DNA from: Variovorax sp. KK3
GTDB lineage: Bacteria > Pseudomonadota > Gammaproteobacteria > Burkholderiales > Burkholderiaceae_C
Reading direction: 5' to 3'
Assembly: GCF_001984055.1 (NCBI RefSeq)
Contig: NZ_LYVO01000027.1
Coordinates: forward strand, 17,582 to 81,581
Length of the DNA: 64,000 bases
A program made the position numbers and the translations under genes. Position 1 is the stretch's first letter. Every line of letters begins with the position of its first letter. This document shows positions 1 through 8,276 of the stretch, piece after piece. Below the pieces are notes generated by a model, which was not told the DNA's origin, did not search any database, and saw nothing but the letters and a program-made list of their open reading frames with translations.

Positions 1-419
1 TGGGTCGAGGTGTGGCTGTCGCCGCAGACGATCAGCATGCCGGGCAGCGACAGCCCCTGTTCCGGGCCGACCACGTGGACGATGCCCTGGCGCCGATCGT
101 CCAGGCCGAAGAAGCGGATGCCCGCGGCGGCGCTGTCGTCGTGCAGGGCCTGGGCCATCGCGCGCTTCTCGGCATCGCCGATCTGCGCCAGGTCGCGCGA
201 GCCGGTGGGCACGTAGTGGTCGGGCGTGGCGAAGGCCAGGTCGGGCCGGCGCACCGGCAGGCCGCGCTCGCGCAGCATCTGGAAGGCCGGCGCCGAGCCG
301 TCCTGCACCAAGTGGCGATCGACGTAGAGCAGGCTCTGGCCGTCGTCGCGCTGCATCACGACGTGCTGCGACCAGATCTTGTCGAAGAGGGTTCGGGGCG
401 ATGAAGAGACAAGGGTCAT
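1..419 (-). CDS. leuC: Aconitase-family large subunit (LeuC-like), 5' part only
   Basis: This gene starts at an ATG at 419 and runs off the left edge, so only about 139 N-terminal residues are present. The peptide begins MTLVSSSPRTLFDKIW, continues with LLYVDRHLVQDG and ends in VCGDSHTSTH, the classic N-terminal pattern of 3-isopropylmalate dehydratase large subunits and related aconitase-fold 4Fe-4S hydro-lyases. The cluster-binding cysteines lie beyond the edge. It begins 7 bases after the stop of the Bug gene at 426-1394, so the two are probably co-transcribed. In the leucine pathway the enzyme isomerises 2- and 3-isopropylmalate. The link to a Bug protein suggests a paralogue acting on an imported hydroxy-acid rather than the housekeeping copy; that is inference. 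Confidence 0.85.
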   Translation of the reverse strand, partial: MTLVSSSPRTLFDKIWSQHVVMQRDDGQSLLYVDRHLVQDGSAPAFQMLRERGLPVRRPDLAFATPDHYVPTGSRDLAQIGDAEKRAMAQALHDDSAAAGIRFFGLDDRRQGIVHVVGPEQGLSLPGMLIVCGDSHTST

Positions 420-425
420 GGACGG

Positions 426-1394
426 TCAGTCCAGCTTTGCGCCAGAAGCCTTGACGATGGATTCGTAGCGCTTGATCTCGGAGACGATGAACTGCCCGAA
501 GTCCTCCGGCGTGCCGCCGCCGATCTCGGCACCGAACTCGGCCATGCGGCGCTTGAGGTCGGCCGACTGCAGCACTTCGTTGGCCTGCGCGTTGAGCTTG
601 TCGATGACGGGCCGCGGCGTGCCGGCCGGCGCCATGAGCCCGTACCACGACGACGCATAGATACCCGGCAAGCCGGCTTCGTCGAAGGTGGGCACGTCGG
701 GCAGCGCGGGGTTGCGCTTCTTCGACGCCACGGCCAGCGCGCGCATGCGGCCGCTGGCGATGAAGGGCAGGCACGTGGTGGTGTCGAGCATCAGCGAGAT
801 GTGGCCCGCCGCCAGGTCGGCCTCGGCCGGCGCGGTGCCCTTGTAGGGCACGTGCACGATGTCGATCTTGGCCGCCGACATGAACTGCACGGCCGCCAAG
901 TGCTGCGACGAACCGACGCCGCCCGAGCCGTAGTTGAGCTTGCCCGGGTTGGCCTTGGCCGCGTCGATGACGTCCTTGACCGACTTGAAGGGCGAGTTGC
1001 CCGGCACCACGAGGATGTTGGGCACCGCCGACACGTAGACGATGGGTGCGAAGTCCTTGACGGGGTCGAAGCCGAGCTTCGAATACAGGTGGATGTTGAC
1101 CGCGTTCGGGCTGATCGACCCCATCAGCAGGTTGTAGCCATCGGCCTTGACGCGCGCCGCCAGCTCGGTGCCGATGTTGCCGCCCGCGCCGCCGCGGTTG
1201 TCGATGACGATCGGCTGGCCCAGCTTCTGCGCCAAGGGCTCCGAGATCATGCGCGCCGTGGTGTCGACGCCGCCGCCCGCGGGCCAGGGGACCATGAGCT
1301 TGATCGGCTGGTTGGGGTACGAGGGGTCGGCTGCCGCCGCACCCGCCACGGCCACCAGTGCGGCAGCGAGGCAGGCATGCACTTTCTTCATCAT
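426..1394 (-). CDS. Bug/TctC-family tripartite tricarboxylate solute-binding protein
   Basis: A 322-residue periplasmic binding protein of the Bug family, which delivers carboxylates or similar small molecules to TctAB-type membrane partners. The start at 1394 (MMKKVHACLAAAL) is chosen because AGGAGA lies 5 bases upstream; it gives a clean Sec signal peptide ending near AAAADPSYP. The first strand IKLMVPWPAGGGVDTTARM and the QPIVIDNRGGAGGNIGTE motif are family hallmarks. It is divergent from the LysR gene at 1465 and lies directly upstream of the LeuC-like gene. No TctA or TctB gene is nearby. The ligand cannot be read from sequence. Confidence 0.93.
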   Translation of the reverse strand: MMKKVHACLAAALVAVAGAAAADPSYPNQPIKLMVPWPAGGGVDTTARMISEPLAQKLGQPIVIDNRGGAGGNIGTELAARVKADGYNLLMGSISPNAVNIHLYSKLGFDPVKDFAPIVYVSAVPNILVVPGNSPFKSVKDVIDAAKANPGKLNYGSGGVGSSQHLAAVQFMSAAKIDIVHVPYKGTAPAEADLAAGHISLMLDTTTCLPFIASGRMRALAVASKKRNPALPDVPTFDEAGLPGIYASSWYGLMAPAGTPRPVIDKLNAQANEVLQSADLKRRMAEFGAEIGGGTPEDFGQFIVSEIKRYESIVKASGAKLD

Positions 1395-1464
1395 CGCGTC
1401 TCCTGTGCTTGTAGTGGGGCCGATGCTAGGTACGCCCATCCTTCGCGGCAATCACAATTAAGGC

Positions 1465-2424
1465 ATGCACCCCATGAGCAAAGCTCATGACTGCGCACCC
1501 CTGACCCAATGGCTCTATGGCTCTATGGCTCGTCGGCTTCCTCCACTCAACGCTCTGCGCGCCTTCGAGGCCGCGGCCCGTCTCGGCAACTTCACGCGCG
1601 CGGCCGAGGAGCTGTGCGTCACGCAGGGCGCGGTGAGCCGCCACGTGGCCACGCTGGAAGGCTGGCTGCGGCTGCCCTTGTTCGACCGGGCGCGGCACGG
1701 CATCCGGCTCACTGCGGCCGGCCAGAGTTACTTCGACACCGCGCGCGCCGCGCTCGACCAGATCGACTACGGCACGCGCCAGTTGCAGGCCGGCCCCGAC
1801 GAGCGGCGGCTGCGCATCAAGCTGCCGCCCACCTTCGCGATCCGCTGGCTCGTGCCGCGGCTCGCGCGCTTCCATGCGCTGCATCCGCGCATCGACGTGC
1901 AGATCACCACCTCGCACGAGCGGGCCGACTTCGACCGCGAAGACGTGGACGTGAGCATCCATTCGGAGGCGACGCCTCCGGCAGGGCCCGGCTTCCGGCG
2001 GCTCTTCGGCGAAACGCTGGTACCCGTGTGCGCGCCGGGCCTGCTGGCGCGCGGCCCCGCGCTGGCCCGGCCCGGCGACCTGGCGCAGCACGTGCTGCTG
2101 TGCTCGATGAACCGCCCCAAGGACTGGCCCGCCTGGCTGGCCGCCGCCGGCGCGCCGCAGATCGACGGCAACGGCGGCCTCAAGTTCGAGAACGCGGCGC
2201 TGGCCTATCAGGCCGCTGCCGACCAGTTGGGCGTGACGGTGGCGCTCGACGCCTTCGTGCGCGACGACCTGGCGACCGGCCGGCTGGTCGCGCCCTTCGC
2301 GTTGCGGGTAGCGACCAGAGGTGCCTATTACCTCGCGTGGCGCGACCAGGCACAGCAGCCCGAGCGTGTACGCGCCTTCGACGAATGGATCGTCGACGAG
2401 GCTCAGGCGATGGAAATCGGTTGA
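1465..2424 (+). CDS. LysR-family regulator (GcvA-like)
   Basis: A 319-residue LysR-type transcription factor. The N-terminal winged helix-turn-helix (LPPLNALRAFEAAARLGNF, then a CVTQGAVSRHVATLE recognition helix) is followed by a periplasmic-binding-like effector domain. It is divergent from the Bug/LeuC operon by about 70 bases, the standard arrangement for a regulator of that operon. The start is uncertain. An ATG at 1465 gives 319 residues, while an ATG at 1525 (MARRLPPLNALRAFE) gives the length usual for this group. No convincing ribosome-binding site separates them, and an octamer repeat lies just before 1525. Confidence 0.92.
   Translation: MHPMSKAHDCAPLTQWLYGSMARRLPPLNALRAFEAAARLGNFTRAAEELCVTQGAVSRHVATLEGWLRLPLFDRARHGIRLTAAGQSYFDTARAALDQIDYGTRQLQAGPDERRLRIKLPPTFAIRWLVPRLARFHALHPRIDVQITTSHERADFDREDVDVSIHSEATPPAGPGFRRLFGETLVPVCAPGLLARGPALARPGDLAQHVLLCSMNRPKDWPAWLAAAGAPQIDGNGGLKFENAALAYQAAADQLGVTVALDAFVRDDLATGRLVAPFALRVATRGAYYLAWRDQAQQPERVRAFDEWIVDEAQAMEIG
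1509..1530 (+). repeat. Octamer direct repeat ATGGCTCT at the LysR start
   Basis: ATGGCTCT occurs at 1509-1516 and 1517-1524, and a third partial copy ATGGCT at 1525-1530. Each copy carries an ATG, and because the unit is 8 bases the three ATGs fall in three different frames. Only the 1525 ATG is in frame with the LysR gene. Slippage by one unit would put an upstream start (1465) out of frame but would leave a start at 1525 unaffected. Confidence 0.8.
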
Positions 2425-2571
2425 TGCGCGGAGGGGCTTCGCACCTACAAGCGAACTGGCCAATTCCTCGTCTCACGGCAGAGTGCGTGGCGTGACGATG
2501 AAGTTGTCGCCATGGTGGCGGCGGCCGTTGCGAAATCGCGCAGCGGCAATGCTCCAACCGAGGAAACAGTC

Positions 2572-2757
2572 ATGAACAAGGATCAAGTCAAGGGCACCCT
2601 GGAACAAGCCAAGGGCTCCGTGAAGGAAACCGTGGGCAAGGCGGTCGGCAACGAACGCCTGCAAGCCGAAGGCACGGCGGACAAGACGGCCGGTGCCGTT
2701 CAGAAGAAGGTGGGCGACGTCAAGGAAGCGGCCGAGACCCTGGTCAAGAAGCCCTGA
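2572..2757 (+). CDS. CsbD-family general stress protein
   Basis: A 61-residue, highly charged soluble protein, MNKDQVKGTLEQAKGSVKE followed by ETVGKAVGNERLQAEG-type repeats, matching the short CsbD family (usually 55-70 residues). The ATG at 2572 is preceded by GAGGAAA at a normal distance. CsbD proteins are strongly induced by general stress in many bacteria but have no known biochemical activity. The gene stands alone between the LysR gene and a convergent Bug gene, with 147 bases upstream for its own promoter. Confidence 0.92.
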   Translation: MNKDQVKGTLEQAKGSVKETVGKAVGNERLQAEGTADKTAGAVQKKVGDVKEAAETLVKKP

Positions 2758-2841
2758 GCCCGGCCCACTGAACTCGCCTCGGTGACTCGACCGGCAGTGC
2801 GGCATCGCGCCGCCTCCCGCGTCGAGCCCGGTTCCGCCGGC

Positions 2842-3819
2842 TCAGTCGAGCTTGACCTTGGCCTGGCGGATGACCTTGCCCCACATGGCACGGTCGGCCT
2901 CGATGAACGCGCTGAATTCAGCCGGTGAGTTGCAGCGCAGCTCGCCGCCGTAAGAGCGCCACTTGTCGCCCAGCTCCTTCGACTCGCACGCCTTCTTCAT
3001 CGCGGCGCTGAGTTTGTCGAGGACGGCCTGTGGCGTGCCCGCAGGCGCCAGCAGTCCCTGCCACGCAATCGGTGCGTAGTCGGGCAAACCGGCCTCGGCG
3101 AAGGTCGGCACTTCCGGAAAGCTCGAATGCCGCGTCTTGCCCGTGATGGCGAGCAGCTTGAGCTTGCCCGCTCGAATGTTGCCGGCCGCTGCCGGAAGGC
3201 CGTCGAACATCAACTGCACCTGGCCGGCGATCAGGTCGGTGTACGGGCTGTTGCTGTTGTAGGGCACGAGGTTGGTCTTCACGCCAGCAGCGTCGTTGAA
3301 CCACACGCCCGACAGATGCGAGTAGCTGCCGATGCCGGCCGTGGCGACCGTCACCGAATCGGGCTTGGCCTTGAGTTCGGCGATGAGCGCGCGCGCATCC
3401 TTGGCCGGCAACGCGGGCGTCGCGATCAATCCGGTGTTGAGCACACCCATCAGGCTGATGGGCGCGAAGTCGCGCTCGGCATTGAACGGCAGCTTGGCGT
3501 ACAGGTGCGGCACGACCGACAGCGAACTCGTGGTGCCGATGTACAGCGAATACCCGTCGGCAGGCGCCTTGGCCGCAGCTTCGGTGCCGATGATGTTCGA
3601 CGCCCCCGGACGGTTCTCCACGAAGAAGGACTGGCCGAGCACCTTGGTGAGCTCGGCGGCGATCTCGCGCGCATTGGCGTCGGGGCCGCTGCCGGCGGGG
3701 AAGGGGGCAATGATCTTCACGGGCTTGACGGGGTACTCCTGCGCCTGGGCGGCCAGTGCCGTGAGGGCCAGGGCGCATAGCGCCAGCAGGGGGCGCAGGC
3801 GTGGAAATGCTTGGGTCAT
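2842..3819 (-). CDS. Bug/TctC-family solute-binding protein
   Basis: A 325-residue periplasmic binding protein. The signal peptide MTQAFPRLRPLLALCALAL ends at LAAQAQ, and the mature part starts EYPVKPVKIIAPFPAGSGPD, the Bug family signature, with GQSFFVENRPGASNIIGTEA following. AAGGAGA precedes the start. It is divergent from the VOC/hydroxylase operon starting at 3980, sharing a 160-base AT-rich promoter region, so it may import the aromatic or carboxylate substrate of that operon (inference from position). Confidence 0.93.
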   Translation of the reverse strand: MTQAFPRLRPLLALCALALTALAAQAQEYPVKPVKIIAPFPAGSGPDANAREIAAELTKVLGQSFFVENRPGASNIIGTEAAAKAPADGYSLYIGTTSSLSVVPHLYAKLPFNAERDFAPISLMGVLNTGLIATPALPAKDARALIAELKAKPDSVTVATAGIGSYSHLSGVWFNDAAGVKTNLVPYNSNSPYTDLIAGQVQLMFDGLPAAAGNIRAGKLKLLAITGKTRHSSFPEVPTFAEAGLPDYAPIAWQGLLAPAGTPQAVLDKLSAAMKKACESKELGDKWRSYGGELRCNSPAEFSAFIEADRAMWGKVIRQAKVKLD

Positions 3820-3882
3820 CGATGTCTCCTTGGGTAGTGGAAAGCGGGTAGGGATCGGTTCGGGACGGTCGAATCCTACGAA

Positions 3883-3921
3883 AACAATGTTGATTTGTCA
3901 AAATACGATAATTACATTGCT
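3883..3921. promoter_or_regulatory. AT-rich divergent promoter with inverted repeat
   Basis: The 3820-3979 spacer is markedly A+T-rich compared with its surroundings. AACAATGT (3883-3890) and ACATTGCT (3914-3921) form a 7-of-8 inverted repeat between the divergent Bug and VOC genes. It is a plausible operator for the IclR protein encoded at 6072, but no consensus was verified. Confidence 0.35.
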
Positions 3922-3979
3922 TTTATTGTCCTTCATGGCGCACAATCTCCATCACGTTATCGACAGGAGACATTGCGTC

Positions 3980-4552
3980 ATGACACGCCAACCGCCGGAT
4001 ACCCCCACATCGCTGGCCCTGCAGTTCAGCCACATCGGCTTCTATGTGCGAGACCTGCCGCGCATGGCCAGCTTCTACAAGGAGGCCCTGCGCTTCACGC
4101 AGACCGACGCCGGCGACCTGGGCGCGGTGCAGTTGGTCTTCCTGAGCCGCGACCCCGCCGAGCACCACCAGATCGTGCTGGCCACGGGGCGGCCCGAGAC
4201 GCTGGCCTTCAATCCAATCAACCAGATCTCGTTTCGCGTGCCCGACATCGGCACGCTGCGGCGCTTTCACGACCGGCTGGTCGCGCATGGCGCGCAGGAC
4301 GTGCAGCCGGTCACGCACGGCAATGCGATTTCCATCTACTGCCGCGACCCCGAAGGCAACCGCCTCGAACTCTTCGTCGATACCCCCTGGTACTGCGACC
4401 AGCCGCTGCGCGAGCCCATCGACTTCGCCGACAGCGACGAGGCGATCCTCGCGCGGGCCGAGGCCATCGCGAAGCGATTGCCCAAGTTCATGAGCCGCGC
4501 CGAATGGCAGGCCGAGATCGCGCGCCGCATGGCGGAGGACCAACGTGGCTGA
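3980..4552 (+). CDS. VOC-family (extradiol dioxygenase/glyoxalase-like) protein
   Basis: A 190-residue protein of the vicinal-oxygen-chelate superfamily. Two beta-alpha-beta-beta-beta modules are visible: QFSHIGFYVRDLPRMASFY near the N-terminus and ISFRVPDIGTLRRFHDRLVAHG in the middle. A metal-ligand pattern of His in SHIGFY and Glu in DPEGNRLELFVDT is present. The ATG at 3980 has ACAGGAGA upstream. It is the first gene of the operon and its last 8 bases overlap the GTG start of the hydroxylase. Extradiol ring cleavage of a catechol-like product fits the neighbours, but the short length and the generic fold leave the reaction open. Confidence 0.85.
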   Translation: MTRQPPDTPTSLALQFSHIGFYVRDLPRMASFYKEALRFTQTDAGDLGAVQLVFLSRDPAEHHQIVLATGRPETLAFNPINQISFRVPDIGTLRRFHDRLVAHGAQDVQPVTHGNAISIYCRDPEGNRLELFVDTPWYCDQPLREPIDFADSDEAILARAEAIAKRLPKFMSRAEWQAEIARRMAEDQRG

Positions 4553-6038
4553 CCCGGTGTACGACGTCGCGATCGTCGGCCTGGGCCCCACCGGCGCGAC
4601 GCTCGCCAACCTGCTGGGCATGGCAGGCCTCTCGGTGCTCGTGCTCGACAAGGAGGCCGGCGTGTTCCCGCTGCCGCGCGCGATCCACTTCGACGGCGAG
4701 GTGATGCGCGTGTTCCAGAACCTCGGCCTGCGCGAGGCCGTGCTCGAACGCGCGCGGCCCGGCACGCAGGGCATGCATTTCGTCAATGCCGCGGGCGAGA
4801 CCATGCTGATCCGCGGCGGCACCGCGGCGCTGGGGCCGCACGGCTGCGCCAACAACTACTACTTTCACCAGCCCGAGCTCGAGGCCTTGCTGCGCGATGG
4901 GCTCGCGCGCTTTCCCAACGTGTCGGTGCGGCTGCGTCATGCGCTCGAAGCGATCTCGGACGACGGCGACGGCGTGCGCCTGACGGTGCGCTCGCTCGAT
5001 GACGACCGCGCGTGCCGTTTCAGCGCGCGCTACGTCGTCGGCGCGGACGGCGCGCGTTCGCTGGTGCGCGCGCACATGGGCAGCCCCATGCACGACCTCG
5101 GCCTGCGCCAGCCCTGGCTGGTGTTCGACGTGGTGTTGCAGCGGCCGGTCGACCTGCCGGACCACACCGTGCAGCATTGCGACCCGGCCCGCCCCATGAC
5201 CTACTGCAACGTCACGGGCACGCGCCGGCGCTGGGAAATCATGGTGATGCCCGGCGACGACCGCGAGGCGCTGCTCGCGCCCAAGAACCTGTGGCGCATG
5301 GTCGATCGCTGGGTCGCGCCCGACGACGCGACGCTGGAGCGCGCGGCCATCTACACCTTTCACTCCGTCATCGCCGAGGGCTGGCGGCGCGGGCGGCTGC
5401 TGCTTGCCGGCGATGCCTGTCACCAGACGCCGCCCTTCCTGGGCCAAGGCATGTGCGCGGGCATCCGCGACGCGGCCAACCTGACCTGGAAGCTCGAAGC
5501 CGTGCTGCGCGGCCGCGCGGCCGACACCCTGCTCGACACCTACGAAAGCGAACGCGCGCCGCACGTGCGCGAACTCATCGAACTCGCGGTGCGGCTCGGC
5601 GGGATCATCCAGACCACCGACCCCGCGCTGGCCGCCGAACGCGACGCGAAGTTCCGCGCCGGCGCGCCCGAGGTCTTCGAGCTACCGCCGCAGGCCCTGG
5701 GCACCGGCGCCTTCGACGCACGCGGCGGCGCGCCGGCCGGGCGGCCGTTTCCGCAACCTCGGCTCGCCGATGGACGACTGCTCGACGAGGCGCTGGGCCG
5801 CCGCATGGCGGTGATCGGCCGCAACGGCACCATCGCCGGCGTGTCGGCCGCCACGCACGACCGCTGGGAGCGGGCCGGCGCGATCGTGATCGACCGGCCC
5901 GAGCCCTGCATCGCCGATTGGCTCGACGCGCACCACGCCGACGCCGTGGTGCTGCGGCCCGACCGATATATCGTCGGGGTCGCGCGCACGGCCGCCGAAC
6001 TCGAACGCATCTCGCAATGGGTACCGGCCGCGCCATGA
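4545..6038 (+). CDS. FAD-dependent aromatic hydroxylase (MhpA/PheA-type)
   Basis: A 497-residue class A flavoprotein monooxygenase. It has an N-terminal Rossmann motif VAIVGLGPTGATLANLLG, the DG motif YVVGADGARSLVR near residue 165, and the GD motif LLLAGDACHQTPPFLGQGM near residue 285, as in 3-(3-hydroxyphenyl)propionate hydroxylases. It would use NAD(P)H and oxygen to hydroxylate a phenolic ring. The start is GTG, preceded by GGAGGAC inside the upstream gene, so translation is coupled. It is shorter than typical MhpA proteins (about 550), mainly in the C-terminal region. The substrate is not determined. Confidence 0.9.
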   Translation: MADPVYDVAIVGLGPTGATLANLLGMAGLSVLVLDKEAGVFPLPRAIHFDGEVMRVFQNLGLREAVLERARPGTQGMHFVNAAGETMLIRGGTAALGPHGCANNYYFHQPELEALLRDGLARFPNVSVRLRHALEAISDDGDGVRLTVRSLDDDRACRFSARYVVGADGARSLVRAHMGSPMHDLGLRQPWLVFDVVLQRPVDLPDHTVQHCDPARPMTYCNVTGTRRRWEIMVMPGDDREALLAPKNLWRMVDRWVAPDDATLERAAIYTFHSVIAEGWRRGRLLLAGDACHQTPPFLGQGMCAGIRDAANLTWKLEAVLRGRAADTLLDTYESERAPHVRELIELAVRLGGIIQTTDPALAAERDAKFRAGAPEVFELPPQALGTGAFDARGGAPAGRPFPQPRLADGRLLDEALGRRMAVIGRNGTIAGVSAATHDRWERAGAIVIDRPEPCIADWLDAHHADAVVLRPDRYIVGVARTAAELERISQWVPAAP

Positions 6039-6071
6039 ACGCCGACCCACGACCCATTGCAAGGACCCCGC

Positions 6072-6827
6072 GTGAGCGAAGAAAAATCCAACTCCAGCCT
6101 GGAGCGCATGCTCGCCGTACTCGACCTGTTCGACGACCAGCGCCTGGCGCTCACGGCCGAGGAAGTAGCAGCGGCGCTGGAGGTCTCGCTGCCCACCGGC
6201 TACCGCTACGTGCGCACGCTGCTGGAGGCCGGACTGCTGCAGCGCGTGGAGAACTCGCAGGTCGCGCTGGGCCCGCGCATTATCCTGCTCGACCACTACA
6301 TACGGCGGGCCGACCCGGTGCTGCGCGAAGGCATCCCGGTGATGCGCGAACTGGTGGAACAGACCGGCTTCGACTGCGTGACCACCGGCCTCTTCGGCAC
6401 GCAGGTGCTCGACACCCACCGCGAGCTGGGCAGCCGGCCCGCCACGCTGGCCTACGGCCGAGGCCGCCCCCGGCCGTTGTTCCAGGGCGGCGCGCCGAAG
6501 GTGCTGCTCGCGAGCTTCACGCCGGTGCAGTTGCGCAAGGTGTTCGAGGCGCGGCGCGAGGAAGCGGTGCGCTCGGGCCTGCCGGCCGAGTGGACCGACT
6601 TCCGCAAGTACTACGCCGCCATCCGGCGCGCGGGCCACTACGTGTCGAAGGGCGAACTCGAACCGCAGCTGACCGCGGTGGCGGCGCCCATCCTCAAGGA
6701 CGACGGCAGCGCCTGGGCCGCGCTGTCGCTGGTGCTCGAGACCGCGCGGCTCGCGGTGGTCGACACGGCCAAGCTGGTGCGGCTGGTGACCGAAGGCGCG
6801 GCGCGCATCGGCACCCGGCTGGGCTGA
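6072..6827 (+). CDS. IclR-family transcriptional regulator
   Basis: A 251-residue regulator. The N-terminal winged helix (SLERMLAVLDLFDD, then LTAEEVAAALEVSLPTGYRY) is followed by the IclR effector-binding domain, including a GHYVSKGELEPQ segment and a C-terminal VAAPILKDDGSAWAALSL. The GTG at 6072 is preferred over the TTG at 6057 because AAGGA lies 6 bases before it. It sits inside the operon between the hydroxylase and the hydrolase, so it is probably autoregulated with the pathway it controls. Confidence 0.92.
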   Translation: MSEEKSNSSLERMLAVLDLFDDQRLALTAEEVAAALEVSLPTGYRYVRTLLEAGLLQRVENSQVALGPRIILLDHYIRRADPVLREGIPVMRELVEQTGFDCVTTGLFGTQVLDTHRELGSRPATLAYGRGRPRPLFQGGAPKVLLASFTPVQLRKVFEARREEAVRSGLPAEWTDFRKYYAAIRRAGHYVSKGELEPQLTAVAAPILKDDGSAWAALSLVLETARLAVVDTAKLVRLVTEGAARIGTRLG

Positions 6828-6888
6828 TGGCCGCCCTTTCTTCTTTCCTGGATTTCTCAGTCTTCAACACGGATTCGACTTCATCATC

Positions 6889-7740
6889 ATGAAACTCATC
6901 AGCTACCACTATCAAGGACAAGACAGCTACGGCGCCGTGCTCGCCGGCGACCGCGTGGCCGACTTGCGCAGTGTGTTCGGCGCGCGCGCCGACGACCTCA
7001 AGGCCCTGATCGCAGCCGACCTGCTGGCCGAGGCCGCGCGCGCCGCGGCCGGTGCGAACGAGACGCTGGCATTGGCCGAAGTGCAACTGCTGCCCGTCAT
7101 CCCCAACCCCGGCAAGATCGTCTGCGTGGGCCTCAACTACGGCGACCACGTGCGCGAGACCGGCCGCACCGTCACCGAGCAGCCGACGCTGTTCCTGCGC
7201 GTGGCGGAATCGCAGCTCGCGCACGGCGAAGACATCGCGCTGCCGCCCGAATCAAGCAAGCTCGACTACGAAGGCGAGATCGCCGTCGTCATCGGCAAGG
7301 GTGGCCGGCGCATCGCCGAGGCCGATGCCTGGCAGCACATCGCCGGCTATGCCTGCTACAACGACGGCACCATCCGCGACTGGCAGACCGCCACGCCGCA
7401 ATGGACCGCCGGCAAGAACTTCTGGCGCACCGGCGGCTTCGGCCCCTGGATGGTGACCCGCGACGAGATCGCCGACGACCAGGTGATGACCCTCGTCACG
7501 CGCCTGAACGGCGAAGAGATGCAGCGCACCACCACCGACAAGCTGATCCACAGCATCCCGCGCCAGATCGCGCACATCTCGGCCTTCACGCCCCTGTCGC
7601 CCGGCGACGTGATCGTGACCGGCACCCCGGGCGGCGTCGGCGCCAAGCGCACGCCGCCGGTGTGGATGAAGGCGGGGGACGTGGTGGAGGTGGAGGTGGA
7701 TGCGATCGGGGTTCTGCGCAATGGGGTGAGGGGGGAGTAG
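6889..7740 (+). CDS. Fumarylacetoacetate hydrolase family protein
   Basis: A 283-residue FAH-family enzyme. The N-terminal beta domain (MKLISYHYQGQDSYGAVL) precedes the catalytic fold with KIVCVGLNYGDHVRETG, the metal-binding LDYEGEIAVVIGKGGR, a GYACYNDGTIRDWQ segment, and the C-terminal VTGTPGGVGAKRTPPVWM. Relatives hydrolyse or decarboxylate acylpyruvates and related ring-cleavage products. It ends the operon begun by the VOC protein and hydroxylase, consistent with processing of the ring-opened product. No clear ribosome-binding site is seen before the ATG. Confidence 0.92.
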   Translation: MKLISYHYQGQDSYGAVLAGDRVADLRSVFGARADDLKALIAADLLAEAARAAAGANETLALAEVQLLPVIPNPGKIVCVGLNYGDHVRETGRTVTEQPTLFLRVAESQLAHGEDIALPPESSKLDYEGEIAVVIGKGGRRIAEADAWQHIAGYACYNDGTIRDWQTATPQWTAGKNFWRTGGFGPWMVTRDEIADDQVMTLVTRLNGEEMQRTTTDKLIHSIPRQIAHISAFTPLSPGDVIVTGTPGGVGAKRTPPVWMKAGDVVEVEVDAIGVLRNGVRGE

Positions 7741-7817
7741 CGCGCAGCGCGACACGCTCGCGCGTCACCTTCATCGGGTGGCGCGGCCTTGCGCGCATGC
7801 GTCGACGGGCAGTGGTT

Positions 7818-8276
7818 CTACTTGAGCAAATCAGGCTTACTCTGCTGCAGCCACGCGCTCGTGGCTTCCATGTATTCCCGCGCCGTTGCCAGGGCGTCCT
7901 CGACGTCACGCTCCTTGGCGGTGAACGCACCTTGGTATTTGCGATTGCGCCAGTCTTTGAGTGCCTCGGCCTGGTCTTGAAGCCGGATCGACAGATTCAT
8001 CACGGCAGCGGCCGCCTCGAGGCCGGCATCGTGGTGGCCCGCTCTGGAAGTCACGCGCACGCCGCGGGCAGCCAGCACCCCGAGTGCGCAGAAGAAGACG
8101 GCGTCGTACGCCGCATCCATACGGGTGCTGGTGCTGTTGGCCGAGCGCCGCGCGTCTTCGAGCTTTCGGCCGGCCTCGGTCAGCCAACCCTGCACGGCGC
8201 TCTTGTTGACCGTGGAAATCCGCTCCAGTGGCGTTCCTGGCGTGTTGAGCAGCGCATCAAGCGTAGGGATGGACAT
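7818..8276 (-). CDS. HEPN-domain-like protein, partner of nucleotidyltransferase
   Basis: A 152-residue all-helical protein (residues 25-150) with the layout of HEPN proteins: AGRKLEDARRSANSTSTRMD, a hydrophobic AVFFCALGVLAARG helix, and a C-terminal KDWRNRKYQGAF helix. The RNase-type R-x4-6-H motif is not seen. It overlaps the upstream nucleotidyltransferase gene by 20 bases. MNT/HEPN pairs act as toxin-antitoxin modules in which the nucleotidyltransferase modifies the HEPN toxin. The assignment rests on gene pairing and fold pattern, not on a conserved catalytic motif. Confidence 0.72.
   Translation of the reverse strand: MSIPTLDALLNTPGTPLERISTVNKSAVQGWLTEAGRKLEDARRSANSTSTRMDAAYDAVFFCALGVLAARGVRVTSRAGHHDAGLEAAAAVMNLSIRLQDQAEALKDWRNRKYQGAFTAKERDVEDALATAREYMEATSAWLQQSKPDLLK

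Noticed and set aside
12..404. A plus-strand open frame at the left end
   Set aside because: It is the antisense of the LeuC-like gene, whose translation gives a clear aconitase-family pattern.
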